NCBI RefSeq assembly: GCF_000422365.1
Contig: NZ_AULQ01000006.1
Span: 5,001 to 69,000 of the forward strand
Direction: 5' to 3'
DNA: 64,000 bases
Origin: Mesoflavibacter zeaxanthinifaciens DSM 18436
GTDB lineage: Bacteria; Bacteroidota; Bacteroidia; Flavobacteriales; Flavobacteriaceae
Shown here: one piece after another, positions 54,613 to 64,000 of the stretch
How positions within the stretch are numbered: the stretch's first letter is position 1
Layout of the letters: every line of letters begins with the position of its first letter
Notes under the pieces: generated by a model
Databases searched by the model: none
Told to the model about the DNA's origin: nothing
The model's input: only the letters and a program-made list of their open reading frames with translations
Made by a program: the position numbers and the translations under genes

Positions 54613-56661
54613 ATGAGATATTACCTATTACTTCTTTTTACATTTTTTAATTGCCTTGTAACTGCACAGCAAACCGATGTTGTTGATTTTGAAAAAGCAG
54701 AAGTAAATATTACTGTACAGACAGAGGATAAATCAATTTTTGGTTTGGTTACTTATTATTTTAATGTTTTAAAACCAATAGATTCTTTATATGTAGATGC
54801 AAAAAACATCGAGTTTGAAGATGTGTCTGTTAATGGAAGTAAAGTTGAGGTTAATTTAACATCAAATCATTTAATTATTAAGAAAAAACTTGATGTTTCG
54901 GTAGATAATGAGCTTTCGTTAAGTTATAAGTCAAAGCCTAAAAAAGCTATGTATTTTGTCGAAAAAGAAGAATATACACAAGTTTGGACACAAGGACAAG
55001 GTAAATACACTAGTAATTGGTTGCCAAGTATTGATGATATGAATGATAAAATTGAGTTTGATTTAAGTATAATAGCTGATGAAGATTATTATGTTATTTC
55101 AAACGGTAAATTATTAAATATTGAAGAAAATAATGGTTTTAAAACTTGGCATTACGACATGCAACAACCAATGTCAAGTTACCTTGTTGCTTTAGCTATT
55201 GGTAAATACGATAAAAAAGAAATCACTTCAAAAAGCGGTATTCCTATCCAATTGTATTACTATCCAGAAGATTCTGCAAAAGTAGAGCCAACGTACCGTT
55301 ACACAGAGCAGATGTTTGATTTTTTAGAGGAAGAAATTGACGTACCATATCCTTGGCAAAACTACAAACAAGTACCTGTAAAAGACTTTTTGTATTCAGG
55401 TATGGAAAATACAAGTTGTACGATTTTTTCAGACGATTTTATGATTGATGAGGTTGGTTTTACAGATAAAAACTACGTTAATGTTAATGCGCATGAGTTA
55501 GCTCACCAATGGTTTGGCGATTTGGTTACCGAAACTTCAGGTACACACCATTGGCTTCAAGAAGGATTTGCTACGTATTACGCGCTGTTAGCAGAACGTG
55601 ATATTTTTGGTGACGATTATTACTATTGGCAATTGTACCAATATTTAAAAGAATTAGAAGCACAAGAACAAGCTGGACAAAGTACAGCATTATTGGATCC
55701 AAAATCTAGCAGTACGACATTTTATAAAAAAGGCGCTTGGGTTTTGCATGTTCTAAGAGAAAAAGTAGACGATAAGGCGTTTAAAACAGCTGTTAAACGC
55801 TATTTGAAGAAACATGCTTATGGTAATGTAGAGACTAATGATTTTATAAGTGAAGTTGAAAAAGCTTCCAAAATGGACTTGTCTAATTTTGTACAAGTTT
55901 GGTTAAAAAATAAAACGCTGCCAATTAATGAGATGACAAACGCATTACAATCTAACGAAACGTCTGCATTTTTATTAACTATCGAAGAACATCCGTATTT
56001 AACTTACAGAACAGATGATGATGATAATTATATACCATCAAGTTTGGTAACGCAATTACCAGAAGGATTTTATCCAATGCAAGTTGCAGTATTAAAAAAG
56101 GCGTTGTCTAAACCAGACTATCCAACTTACAACGATTTGGTAAAAGAAGCGTTTGCGTCTAAAAACTTTCATTTAAGACAAGCATTAGCATTAAACATGT
56201 CTGAAATTCCGGAAGACTTTCAGCAGGATTATGAAACCTTATTAAACGATCAGTCGTACGTCACCATTGAAGCTGCTTTGTATAATCTTTGGGCAAATTT
56301 TCCGCGAAAGCGAAATGAATATTTAAAGCAAACTCAATCTATTTATGGATTTAACGATTACAATGTGCGTACGTTATGGTTAACATTGGCTTTGGCAACA
56401 CCAGAATTTCAAACAGATAAAAAACAAGATTTTTTTGAGGAATTGGTAAGTTATACCAATCCAAAGCAACCGTTTAGTTTGCGTCAAAACGCATTTGGTT
56501 ATTTGTCTAGTATTGGTGTGTTTAATGAAGATGCTTTAAAACACTTAATTGAAGCTTCAAAACATCATAATTGGCGATTTAAAAGTTTTGCTAAATCGCT
56601 ATTAGAAAAATTATCTGAAGACGATAGATATCAATCAATAATTAGTAATTTGCAAAAATAA
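54613..56661 (+). CDS. M1 family metallopeptidase
   Basis: 682 residues with a Sec signal (cleaved after VTAQ). An aminopeptidase of the M1 class: N-terminal beta-saddle domain (about 20-200), substrate motif YSGMENTSCTIF, zinc site HELAHQWFGDLVT with the third ligand in WLQEGFATYY, and a C-terminal helical domain. It is exported and should trim peptides in the periplasm or outside. It diverges from recG, and the patatin gene follows after 25 bases. Confidence 0.94.
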   Translation: MRYYLLLLFTFFNCLVTAQQTDVVDFEKAEVNITVQTEDKSIFGLVTYYFNVLKPIDSLYVDAKNIEFEDVSVNGSKVEVNLTSNHLIIKKKLDVSVDNELSLSYKSKPKKAMYFVEKEEYTQVWTQGQGKYTSNWLPSIDDMNDKIEFDLSIIADEDYYVISNGKLLNIEENNGFKTWHYDMQQPMSSYLVALAIGKYDKKEITSKSGIPIQLYYYPEDSAKVEPTYRYTEQMFDFLEEEIDVPYPWQNYKQVPVKDFLYSGMENTSCTIFSDDFMIDEVGFTDKNYVNVNAHELAHQWFGDLVTETSGTHHWLQEGFATYYALLAERDIFGDDYYYWQLYQYLKELEAQEQAGQSTALLDPKSSSTTFYKKGAWVLHVLREKVDDKAFKTAVKRYLKKHAYGNVETNDFISEVEKASKMDLSNFVQVWLKNKTLPINEMTNALQSNETSAFLLTIEEHPYLTYRTDDDDNYIPSSLVTQLPEGFYPMQVAVLKKALSKPDYPTYNDLVKEAFASKNFHLRQALALNMSEIPEDFQQDYETLLNDQSYVTIEAALYNLWANFPRKRNEYLKQTQSIYGFNDYNVRTLWLTLALATPEFQTDKKQDFFEELVSYTNPKQPFSLRQNAFGYLSSIGVFNEDALKHLIEASKHHNWRFKSFAKSLLEKLSEDDRYQSIISNLQK

Positions 56662-56686
56662 TAGTAATCCAAATACAAGATTAAAT

Positions 56687-57619
56687 TTGAAAGCTTTAGT
56701 AATTTCTGGTGGCGGAAGTAAAGGTGCGTTTGCAGGTGGCGTCGCGCAATATTTGATAGAGCAAGAAGGTAGAGATTATGATATGTATTTGGGCACATCT
56801 ACCGGTAGTTTGTTAATTCCGCATTTGGCAGCGCATGATATTGGTAAGCTGTATGATATTTATACGCATGTTAATCAGCATTCTATTTTTAATATTAACC
56901 CATTTGTAGTAAAGAAGAAAGGAGATAGAGAGTACGTATCTATTAATTACTTTAATACTGTTTTGCAGTTTATTAAACGTAAGAGAACCTTTGGAGAAAG
57001 TAAAAATTTAAGAAAGAATATTAAAGAGAATTTTACTAAAGAAGAATATGATCGTATTCGTGCTACTAAAGAAGACGTGATTGTTACGGTAACTAATTTA
57101 TCTAAAAATAGAGCAGAGTATAAGTCTATTAAAGATTTTAGTTATGAAGAATTTTGCGACTGGATTTGGATTTCGTGCAATTTAGTACCGTTTATGTCTT
57201 TAGCAACTAAAGATGGTTTTGAGTATGCCGATGGTGGATTAGCTTGTGTTGTGCCAATAAGAGAAGCTATTTTAAGAGGTGCAACCGAAGTAGATGCGAT
57301 TATTTTAGAAAGTGAAAACTTAGAGTATAACAAGGTTTTAGGTAAAAACCCGTTTTCTTTAATGATTAATCTATTTGGACATTTGTCTGATCAAGTAGAA
57401 AAAGGCGATATCGCAATAGGACGATTGGCAGCAAAACATAGAAATGTAAAGCTTAATCTATATTTTACACCTACAAAACTTACCGAAAACTCATTAATCT
57501 TTAATAAACAATTAATGGAAACCTGGTGGCAGCAAGGGTATCATTACGCTGAGTCCAAACATGCTATAGGGCAACCGATGGATCAAAGTGAAAAGTTTAA
57601 GGACGAAATAGAGCCTTAA
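56687..57619 (+). CDS. Patatin-like phospholipase
   Basis: 310 residues, TTG start. Motifs: oxyanion-hole GGGSKGAFAGG (about 8-18), the nucleophile serine in GTSTGSLL, and the catalytic aspartate in DGGLACVVP. The cytoplasmic patatin fold hydrolyses lipid esters. No membrane anchor is visible. The gene runs up against the converging 57623 gene with a three-base gap. Confidence 0.93.
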   Translation: MKALVISGGGSKGAFAGGVAQYLIEQEGRDYDMYLGTSTGSLLIPHLAAHDIGKLYDIYTHVNQHSIFNINPFVVKKKGDREYVSINYFNTVLQFIKRKRTFGESKNLRKNIKENFTKEEYDRIRATKEDVIVTVTNLSKNRAEYKSIKDFSYEEFCDWIWISCNLVPFMSLATKDGFEYADGGLACVVPIREAILRGATEVDAIILESENLEYNKVLGKNPFSLMINLFGHLSDQVEKGDIAIGRLAAKHRNVKLNLYFTPTKLTENSLIFNKQLMETWWQQGYHYAESKHAIGQPMDQSEKFKDEIEP

Positions 57620-57622
57620 CTC

Positions 57623-58141
57623 TTACCAGATTTCAGATACTTCTTTTTTAATATAGTGTAAACCTGCATTGCTTGGTGCTGGTTTATCTAGCATTTCGTT
57701 TAAGATAGCTTCACGAAGTTTATCTGCATTATCAATTTTTTCGCTCATAGCGACTTTTCTAATTAATTGCACAGTTGCGCTTTTAGATGCATTGATAACA
57801 CTCCAACAATTATCACTAAAGTAGATTTGTTGTGCTAGGTTGTGCTCAAACTCTTGCTCGATATTTTTTATTAATAAAGTTTCGTAGTCTTCTTTATTGT
57901 TTCCTACAGGAGCAACACGAAGTAATAATTTATTAGGAGAGATACGTTCTAAAAACAGCGTTAAACGTTCGTAAGCTTGTAATCGTATTGGTAAAGATTG
58001 TTTGTTAAGCTCTTTAGCTACTTCATATTTTCTGCGCTCAAATTCATTATTAAAGTATTCTCTAAAAAATAAGTAAGCAACAATACCAGTAATTAAAGCA
58101 GGTATACAATATAATAATAAAGTTAAAACTTGATCTTCCAT
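57623..58141 (-). CDS. Conserved membrane-anchored protein, unknown function
   Basis: 172 residues. One N-terminal helix (LTLLLYCIPALITGIVAYLFF) anchors a cytoplasmic helical domain (RRKYEVAKELNKQSLPIRLQAYERLTLFLERISP and EQEFEHNLAQQIYFSDNCW). Relatives exist in many Bacteroidota as I recall, without a known function. I use the start MEDQVLTLLLY; the frame is open eight codons further upstream. Confidence 0.75.
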   Translation of the reverse strand: MEDQVLTLLLYCIPALITGIVAYLFFREYFNNEFERRKYEVAKELNKQSLPIRLQAYERLTLFLERISPNKLLLRVAPVGNNKEDYETLLIKNIEQEFEHNLAQQIYFSDNCWSVINASKSATVQLIRKVAMSEKIDNADKLREAILNEMLDKPAPSNAGLHYIKKEVSEIW

Positions 58142-58228
58142 GGATGTTTTTTGTTTATACAACAAACTTAATGTGTTTTAAATTATTGTACAAGTAACTT
58201 GATTTTATATTTATGGATTATGTTAATT

Positions 58229-59782
58229 TTAAGCAATACCACCTAAATGAGGACAATCTTTTAAACTCTGCATGCCGCTAAAAGGAACTTCAACTTTATG
58301 ATATTTATAGGTGCTGTCAAGCTCTTTGCTTAAGTTGTGGTCATCTACGTTAACTTCAACATCATTCATTTTAAATTGACAAGGATGCTCGTAACCAGCA
58401 GCATGAGTAATTTCTAAAAATTCTTTTTTAAAGGTGTTAAAATATTGTGCTAAACGTTCACTTTTTAAAGGCACATCAATACCACGTTGTAGCCATTTAT
58501 TTTGCGTTGCAACGCCAGCAGGACATCGATTGGTATGACAAACTTGTGCTTGTATACAACCAATACTCATCATTGCTTCACGCGCTACATTAATACAATC
58601 GGCACCCATTGCAAACGCCATAGCTGCTTTTGCAGGAAACCCTAATTTGCCACTACCAATAAATACAATTCGCTCTGTTAATCCTTTGTCCTTAAATAAT
58701 TTATATAAATCACCAAAAGCATAAACCCATGGTAAAGACACGTGGTCTGCAAAACTTGGTGGTGCAGCACCAGTACCACCTTCGCCACCATCAACAGTAA
58801 TAAAATCTGGACCTTTATTGTTGGCTTTCATATAATCTGCAAGTTCTTCCCATTGTCCAAGTTTACCAATAGCAGCTTTTATACCAACAGGTAAGCCAGT
58901 TTCTTGTGCAATTGCTTCTACAAATTCGACTAACTCTGGTATTGTATTAAAAGCCGAATGATTTGGTGGAGATAATACATCTTTACCCATTGGCACGTGT
59001 CTAATTTCAGATATTTCTTTAGTGATTTTGCTGCCAGGTAAAACACCACCTTTTCCTGGTTTTGCTCCTTGTGATAGTTTTACTTCTATTGCTCTTATAA
59101 ACGGATTATCTTGAACTAGTTTTTTAAGTTTTTCCATAGAAAAATTTCCATCATCATCTCTAACGCCAAAATATCCTGTACCAAAATGAAATACAACGTC
59201 ACCACCATGTTTATGATATGGTGATAAACCACCTTCACCTGTGTTATGATATGCATCAGCTATTTTTACACCTTTATTTAAGGATTCTATAGCTTTTGCA
59301 GATAAAGATCCAAAACTCATCGCAGATACGTTAATTACAGATGCAGGTCTGTATGGTCGTTTACGATTATTATATTGCCCCATAACCTTTGCGCATGGTA
59401 AAAAATGGTTGTCTTTTTTATTTGGATGATTGTCTTCTAATTTATAAGGAAGCATTGCATTATTTATAAAAATATGCTGATGCGCATAAATATCTCTATC
59501 GGTACCAAAACCTTCATAGTTGTTTTCGTTTTTTGAAGACGCATAAACCCAACCGCGTTCTATACGATTAAATGGTAGCTCTTCTCGGTTATTAGCGACA
59601 AGATATTGTCTTAACTCTGGACCAATACTTTCTAGCATATACCTAATATGACCAACAACAGGAAAGTTATGACTTATGGTATGTTTACGTTGAATAATAT
59701 CGCGTACAGCGATTAAAGCAAGCGCTATAATTATCCACATCCACCAAGAGATGTTAGATAAAAAACTTAATAATGTATCCAT
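58229..59782 (-). CDS. FMN-binding glutamate synthase family protein
   Basis: 517 residues. An N-terminal membrane helix (WWMWIIIALALIAVRDII) anchors a GltB-like FMN-binding domain. Landmarks: TGEGGLSPYHKHGGD, SQGAKPGKGGVLPGSKITKE, DFITVDGGEGGTGAAPPSFADH and CHTNRCPAGVATQ near the iron-sulphur cysteines. The full-length glutamate synthase has amidotransferase and other domains that are absent here, so glutamine use is unlikely. The reaction is not established for this stand-alone form. Confidence 0.9.
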   Translation of the reverse strand: MDTLLSFLSNISWWMWIIIALALIAVRDIIQRKHTISHNFPVVGHIRYMLESIGPELRQYLVANNREELPFNRIERGWVYASSKNENNYEGFGTDRDIYAHQHIFINNAMLPYKLEDNHPNKKDNHFLPCAKVMGQYNNRKRPYRPASVINVSAMSFGSLSAKAIESLNKGVKIADAYHNTGEGGLSPYHKHGGDVVFHFGTGYFGVRDDDGNFSMEKLKKLVQDNPFIRAIEVKLSQGAKPGKGGVLPGSKITKEISEIRHVPMGKDVLSPPNHSAFNTIPELVEFVEAIAQETGLPVGIKAAIGKLGQWEELADYMKANNKGPDFITVDGGEGGTGAAPPSFADHVSLPWVYAFGDLYKLFKDKGLTERIVFIGSGKLGFPAKAAMAFAMGADCINVAREAMMSIGCIQAQVCHTNRCPAGVATQNKWLQRGIDVPLKSERLAQYFNTFKKEFLEITHAAGYEHPCQFKMNDVEVNVDDHNLSKELDSTYKYHKVEVPFSGMQSLKDCPHLGGIA

Positions 59783-59858
59783 GAATTTATAAGTTGTTTT
59801 TTCAAAAATAGTAAAATTACAATGCTAATATTTCTGTTAAGTTAATATAATTATAAAA

Positions 59859-59891
59859 TTGAAAGGTTACACATTCTAAATATTATCTTTA
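59859..59891 (+). promoter_or_regulatory. Promoter of the AsmA-like gene
   Basis: TTG at 59859-59861, 22 bases, then TATCTTTA at 59884-59891 (one mismatch to TAnnTTTG). The ATG at 59896 follows after four bases, so the message may again start almost at the start codon. Confidence 0.5.
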
Positions 59892-59895
59892 GTAT

Positions 59896-61446
59896 ATGAC
59901 CACAAAAACCAAAAAAACCGGATTAATCGTAATTTTATCAATAATCGTATTGATTGTTGGCTATTTTATTACTAAAACTAGTATTTTAAATAAAGTTGAA
60001 AACTATTTGTCTAATCTACCAGAACACATTGAGTTGCAATATAAATCTATAGATTTAGACTTGTTGAATGGCGATTTTAATATACAAGAAGCTTTACTTA
60101 CGATAAAAGGAAAAACTACCGAAAAAATAAACACGCAGTTAGAATTTAAAACACTATCTATTGAAGATTTTAGTTATTGGAATTATTGGAAAAACAATAC
60201 AATTGATGTTGAAAATATAAACGTAAAATCTCCAAAAATCACTCATTTTTATAATAAACAAGTATCTTCTGAAGATTTTAATACTCAAATAAAAAGTCAG
60301 GTTAAAAGTCCTATTTATATTGAAACTTTTTCTGTAGAAAATGCCAATGTTGAAATTTTTGATTTTAATACTGAAGATGTACTTTTTAAATCAGAACAAT
60401 TAAACTTATCTACATCAAATATTGTTTTTAATGCAAATACATCTAATGCTAAAATACCTTTTAAGTTTGAAAGTTTTAACTTTTCGGTTAATCAAACATT
60501 TTATGTATTAAACGATTTTGAAAACTTGACTGTAAATAAAATTGAAGTCCATAAAAATAACGCAACGTTTACCGATTTAAATATCAAAACAAAATATGAA
60601 AAGCAAGAACTTTCTAAACACTTAAAAGTAGAACGTGATTACTATGATTTAAATGTTAAAGAGATTGTAGTCAATGACTTTGCAACAAACTTTAAAAATG
60701 ACAGTATTTTTAGTTTTACAACAGAGAATGTAGTTATAAAGCAGCCAAATTTCAACATTTATAGAGATAAGTTGGTAGCAGATGATTTGTCTGTAAAACC
60801 TATGTATAGTAAGCAATTAAGAGATTTAAATTTCGATTTAAAAGTAAAAAATGTGCAAATTAAAAATGCTTTTATCACTTATGAAGAAAAGGTGAAACAC
60901 GATAAGCCTGCTGGTCAAATAAAATTTACCAATCTAAACGCTAACATTAGTCATTTAGGCAATGCTTTTACTGATTTGGGTACTACAAAAATTGATGTTA
61001 CCTCTACATTTATGGATAATTCCAATTTAAAAGTTAGTTGGGATTTTGACGTTAATAACCAATTAGATCAATTTGTTTTTAAAGCAGATATAGGTGTTTT
61101 AAATGCAAGTCAACTAAACCAATTTATGGAGCCTAATTTAAATATAAGATTAGATGGGCAATTACAGAAAACTTACTTTACAATAAACGGAAACTCTGAT
61201 GTTTCAAATATTGATTTAAAAACTAAATATGAAAATTTTGATGTAATTGTTTTAAAAGAAAATGGTGAAGAAAAAAATAAGTTTTTGTCAGGTTTAATAA
61301 ATCTATTTGTATCAAATAACAGTAATGATCAATCAGATAATTTTAGAAAAGCAACAGCTAAAAATATACAACGCGTTAAACATAAGTCGGTTTTTAATTT
61401 TATATGGGTTAATATAAGAGCAGGACTTAAAGAAGCTATGCTGTAA
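59896..61446 (+). CDS. AsmA/DUF748-like envelope protein
   Basis: 516 residues. An N-terminal membrane helix (GLIVILSIIVLIVGYFI) is followed by a long beta-rich region with alternating hydrophobic residues and repeated motifs like IDLDLLNGDFNIQEALLTIKG and VNVKSPKITHF. This layout fits the AsmA-like family, which forms bridges for lipid movement between membranes. The length is modest for that family and the match is by layout, so the function is inferred. The 3' end carries a basic tail. Confidence 0.7.
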   Translation: MTTKTKKTGLIVILSIIVLIVGYFITKTSILNKVENYLSNLPEHIELQYKSIDLDLLNGDFNIQEALLTIKGKTTEKINTQLEFKTLSIEDFSYWNYWKNNTIDVENINVKSPKITHFYNKQVSSEDFNTQIKSQVKSPIYIETFSVENANVEIFDFNTEDVLFKSEQLNLSTSNIVFNANTSNAKIPFKFESFNFSVNQTFYVLNDFENLTVNKIEVHKNNATFTDLNIKTKYEKQELSKHLKVERDYYDLNVKEIVVNDFATNFKNDSIFSFTTENVVIKQPNFNIYRDKLVADDLSVKPMYSKQLRDLNFDLKVKNVQIKNAFITYEEKVKHDKPAGQIKFTNLNANISHLGNAFTDLGTTKIDVTSTFMDNSNLKVSWDFDVNNQLDQFVFKADIGVLNASQLNQFMEPNLNIRLDGQLQKTYFTINGNSDVSNIDLKTKYENFDVIVLKENGEEKNKFLSGLINLFVSNNSNDQSDNFRKATAKNIQRVKHKSVFNFIWVNIRAGLKEAML

Positions 61447-61521
61447 TTGTTTATAATTATTGATAAAAACCTTTAGTAAAACCAAGTGGTATGGTTATTT
61501 TTACAACAAAAATTTTTACCC

Positions 61522-63861
61522 TTGGAAAAGTATCTTTCTCAACTTAACGACGCGCAATTAGAACCAACAATACAAGTAGATGGACCAATGATTATTATTG
61601 CTGGTGCAGGTTCTGGTAAAACAAGAGTATTAACGTATCGTATAGCTTACTTAATGCATAAAGGCGTAGACTCCTTTAGTATTTTAGCATTAACATTTAC
61701 CAATAAAGCTGCACGCGAAATGAAAGAGCGTATTGCTCAAATTGTTGGCGAAAGTGAAGCTAAAAATCTTTGGATGGGTACATTTCACTCCGTTTTTGCT
61801 CGTATTTTAAGAGTAGAAGGTCATCATTTAGGCTTTCCGAGTAATTTTACAATTTACGATACACAAGATTCTCAAAAACTTCTAGGGTCAATTATCAAAG
61901 AGATGAATTTAGATAAAGACCTGTATAAAACTAAACAAGTTTACAGCAGGATTTCATCTTACAAAAACAGTTTAATTACTGTAAAAGCCTACTTTAACAA
62001 TCCAGAATTGATGGAAGCAGATGCTATGGCAAGGCGACCACAAATGGGTAATATTTATAAAGCATATGTAGATCGTTGTTTTAAAGCTGGTGCTATGGAT
62101 TTTGATGATTTATTATTGCGTACAAACGAGCTTTTAACACGTTTCCCAACCGTTTTAGCAAAATACCAAGATAAATTTAGATACATTTTGGTAGACGAGT
62201 ATCAGGATACAAACCATAGTCAGTATTTAATTGTACGTGCGTTGGCAGATCGTTTTCAAAATATATGTGTGGTTGGTGATGATGCGCAGAGTATTTATGC
62301 CTTTCGTGGTGCAAATATTAATAACATTCTTAATTTCCAGCGTGATTATGATAATGTAAAATTGTACAGATTAGAACAAAATTACCGTTCTACAAAAAAT
62401 ATTGTTGGTGCAGCAAATTCAGTGATTGATCATAACCAAACTAAGTTAGATAAAGTAGTTTGGACAGCTAATGAAGAAGGACCAAAAGTAAAAGTGCATC
62501 GAAGTTTAACCGATGGTGACGAAGGTCGTTATGTAGCAAGCACCATTTGGGAAACCAAAATGAATCAGCAACTTAACAATAGCGATTTTGCCATTTTATA
62601 CCGTACCAATGCACAGTCAAGAGCAATGGAAGACGCGTTACGTAAACGAAATATTCCATACAGAATTTATGGCGGATTAAGTTTCTATCAACGTAAAGAA
62701 ATTAAAGACGTATTGTCTTACTTACGTTTGATTTTAAACCCTTCAGATGAAGAAGCTTTAAAACGAATTATCAATTATCCAGGAAGAGGTATTGGTCAAA
62801 CTACGATAGATCGTTTAGTAGTTGCAGCCAATGGTTTAGGTAAAACCATTTGGGAAATTTTAAAAGAAATAGACACAGTTCAAGTAAATATAAATAACGG
62901 TACCAAAAATAAACTTCGTGATTTTGTGACTTTAATTGAAAGTTATCAAGTGATGAATCAAACAGCTACCGCTTTTGAACTTGCAGAACACGTTGTAAAA
63001 TCTAGTGGTCTAATGCGCGAGTTTAATAAAGACGGAACTCCAGAAGGTGTAACAAGACTAGAAAACGTTGAAGAATTGCTAAACGGTATTAAAGATTTTG
63101 TTGAAGGACAGCAAGAATTAGCAGATGCCAAAGGTGATTTAGCGGAGTTTCTAGAAGATGTTGCATTAGCTACAGATTTAGATAACGAAAAAGGAGATGA
63201 TGATGTGGTAGCATTAATGACCATTCACCTTGCAAAAGGACTAGAATTTAATAATGTATTTGTAGTAGGTTTAGAGGAAGATTTATTCCCAAGTGCTATG
63301 AGTATGAATACGCGTAGCGAGTTGGAAGAGGAGCGAAGACTGTTTTACGTAGCCTTAACTAGAGCCGAAAAACAAGCCTATTTAACGTATGCTTTATCAC
63401 GTTACCGTTGGGGAAAATTAGTAGATTCTGATCCTAGCCGATTTATTGAAGAAATAGACGATCAGTTTATAGAAAATATTACGCCAAAAGAAGAAAGACG
63501 TATCAATCCAATGTTATCTGCCGATATTTTTGGAGATGTAGAACCAAATAAGGTTAGGTTTAAAAAGCCAATCCAACCTAAGTTTAAAAAGAAAGAAAAG
63601 AAAGCACCAGAAAAGTTTACACCATCAACACCTAAAAACCTTAAAAAAGTAGATGCTTTAGGTAAAAACGATGTGCCAAGTACTAACTTGTTTGATGGTA
63701 ATTTAGCTGTTGGTAATATTGTAAGTCATATGCGATTTGGAAAAGGAGAAGTCTTAAAAATAGAAGGAAAAGGAACTGATACCAAAGCAGAAATTAAATT
63801 TGAAGTTGCTGGAGTTAAAAAGCTGTTATTACGTTTTGCAAAATTAGATGTAATAGGGTAA
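61522..63861 (+). CDS. UvrD/PcrA-type DNA helicase
   Basis: 779 residues from the TTG start that gives (M)EKYLSQLNDAQLEPT, the usual family opening; the frame is open 12 codons further to a GTG. Superfamily I motifs: AGAGSGKTRVL (I), FTNKAAREMKERI (Ia), ILVDEYQDTNHSQY (II), VGDDAQSIYAFRGA (III), YRLEQNYRS (IV), VALMTIHLAKGLEFNNVFVV (V) and EERRLFYVALTRAE (VI). The C-terminal VGNIVSHMRFGKGEVL is the Tudor-like part that binds RNA polymerase in PcrA. It serves nucleotide excision repair and conflict clearing. Confidence 0.93.
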   Translation: MEKYLSQLNDAQLEPTIQVDGPMIIIAGAGSGKTRVLTYRIAYLMHKGVDSFSILALTFTNKAAREMKERIAQIVGESEAKNLWMGTFHSVFARILRVEGHHLGFPSNFTIYDTQDSQKLLGSIIKEMNLDKDLYKTKQVYSRISSYKNSLITVKAYFNNPELMEADAMARRPQMGNIYKAYVDRCFKAGAMDFDDLLLRTNELLTRFPTVLAKYQDKFRYILVDEYQDTNHSQYLIVRALADRFQNICVVGDDAQSIYAFRGANINNILNFQRDYDNVKLYRLEQNYRSTKNIVGAANSVIDHNQTKLDKVVWTANEEGPKVKVHRSLTDGDEGRYVASTIWETKMNQQLNNSDFAILYRTNAQSRAMEDALRKRNIPYRIYGGLSFYQRKEIKDVLSYLRLILNPSDEEALKRIINYPGRGIGQTTIDRLVVAANGLGKTIWEILKEIDTVQVNINNGTKNKLRDFVTLIESYQVMNQTATAFELAEHVVKSSGLMREFNKDGTPEGVTRLENVEELLNGIKDFVEGQQELADAKGDLAEFLEDVALATDLDNEKGDDDVVALMTIHLAKGLEFNNVFVVGLEEDLFPSAMSMNTRSELEEERRLFYVALTRAEKQAYLTYALSRYRWGKLVDSDPSRFIEEIDDQFIENITPKEERRINPMLSADIFGDVEPNKVRFKKPIQPKFKKKEKKAPEKFTPSTPKNLKKVDALGKNDVPSTNLFDGNLAVGNIVSHMRFGKGEVLKIEGKGTDTKAEIKFEVAGVKKLLLRFAKLDVIG

Positions 63862-63970
63862 CTTTAGTTCAAAGTTCAAAGTCTAAAAGTTTGAAGAGTA
63901 ACGTCTCTTCGAGTGTTTTGTGAGGTATTATCAAAATGTATCGAGAAGTTTTAATTTAATAATAAAACAA

Positions 63971-64000
63971 ATGGCAAATATTATTAGAATATACGAAGAA
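63971..64000 (+). CDS. Probable L-threonylcarbamoyladenylate synthase (5' end only)
   Basis: Only ten codons, MANIIRIYEE, lie in the window. This opening resembles the start of Bacteroidota Sua5/YrdC/YciO-type L-threonylcarbamoyladenylate synthases (MAEIIRIYED as I recall), which make the precursor of the t6A base in ANN-reading tRNAs. The call rests on these residues alone. The 110 bases upstream, behind the helicase gene, hold nothing that I recognise. Confidence 0.5.
   Translation, partial: MANIIRIYEE

Noticed and set aside
58229-59782. Complete glutamate synthase large subunit
   Set aside because: Only the FMN-binding part with a membrane anchor is present; the amidotransferase and other domains are missing.

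Overview
This 64 kb window reads as chromosomal DNA from a low-GC member of the Flavobacteriaceae (Bacteroidota), probably a marine genus; I cannot place it below family. The signs are promoter boxes of the Bacteroidota type (TAnnTTTG, sometimes with an upstream TTG), TonB-dependent receptors with carboxypeptidase-regulatory N-termini, a DUF4249 partner lipoprotein, a ResB-CcsA fusion, bacillithiol synthesis (BshB1), a HYC_CC_PP protein, and several repeat types that I recall from intergenic DNA of this family. I see no phage, insertion sequence, CRISPR array or defence island. Most of the window is ordinary core genome.

Layout. 1-530: the 3' end of a 23S rRNA gene, 5S rRNA and a terminator. 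0.56-9.9 kb (all minus): DUF6095 protein, murQ, a DUF4249/TonB receptor pair, monomeric isocitrate dehydrogenase, a pentapeptide-repeat protein, a 600-base region with a possible unannotated small transcription unit, rplS and trmD. 9.9-22.9 kb (minus): small lipoprotein and membrane genes, an oxidoreductase/Na+-symporter operon that includes an unlisted 34-residue membrane protein, a large secreted PIG-L deacetylase, a 14-copy 7-base tandem repeat touching the corA stop codon, corA, an MscS-like channel, and a maf/prenyltransferase/HAD phosphatase/DUF2520 cluster. 22.9-30.9 kb (mostly plus): truncated haemoglobin, cytochrome c maturation, two tiny membrane proteins, mscL, a transsulfuration enzyme, rlmF, bshB1 and tRNA-His. 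31-35.5 kb (minus): tandem M28 peptidase paralogues and a DUF3108 protein.

35.6-39.5 kb (plus) is the most system-like locus. Four consecutive genes all carry paired cysteines: a HYC_CC_PP protein, an HMA domain fused to a MauE/DoxX-like membrane domain, a TonB-dependent receptor with a Cys-Cys pair before its plug, and a secreted HMA protein. I infer a thiol-based metal (probably copper) uptake or sensing relay across the envelope. The families are known; the assembled pathway is my inference.

39.5-64 kb: a TlpA-like lipoprotein without the CXXC motif, an ABC-F protein with one degenerate ATP site, a fasciclin protein, pheT, a lipoprotein/coiled-coil pair, a TlpA-family lipoprotein, palindromic dispersed repeats around a small orphan gene, recG, an M1 aminopeptidase, a patatin, a glutamate-synthase-like flavoprotein, an AsmA-like protein, a UvrD/PcrA helicase and the first codons of a probable threonylcarbamoyl-AMP synthase. 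Where homologues, terminators or promoter boxes argued against the longest reading frame, I moved the start downstream and said so.
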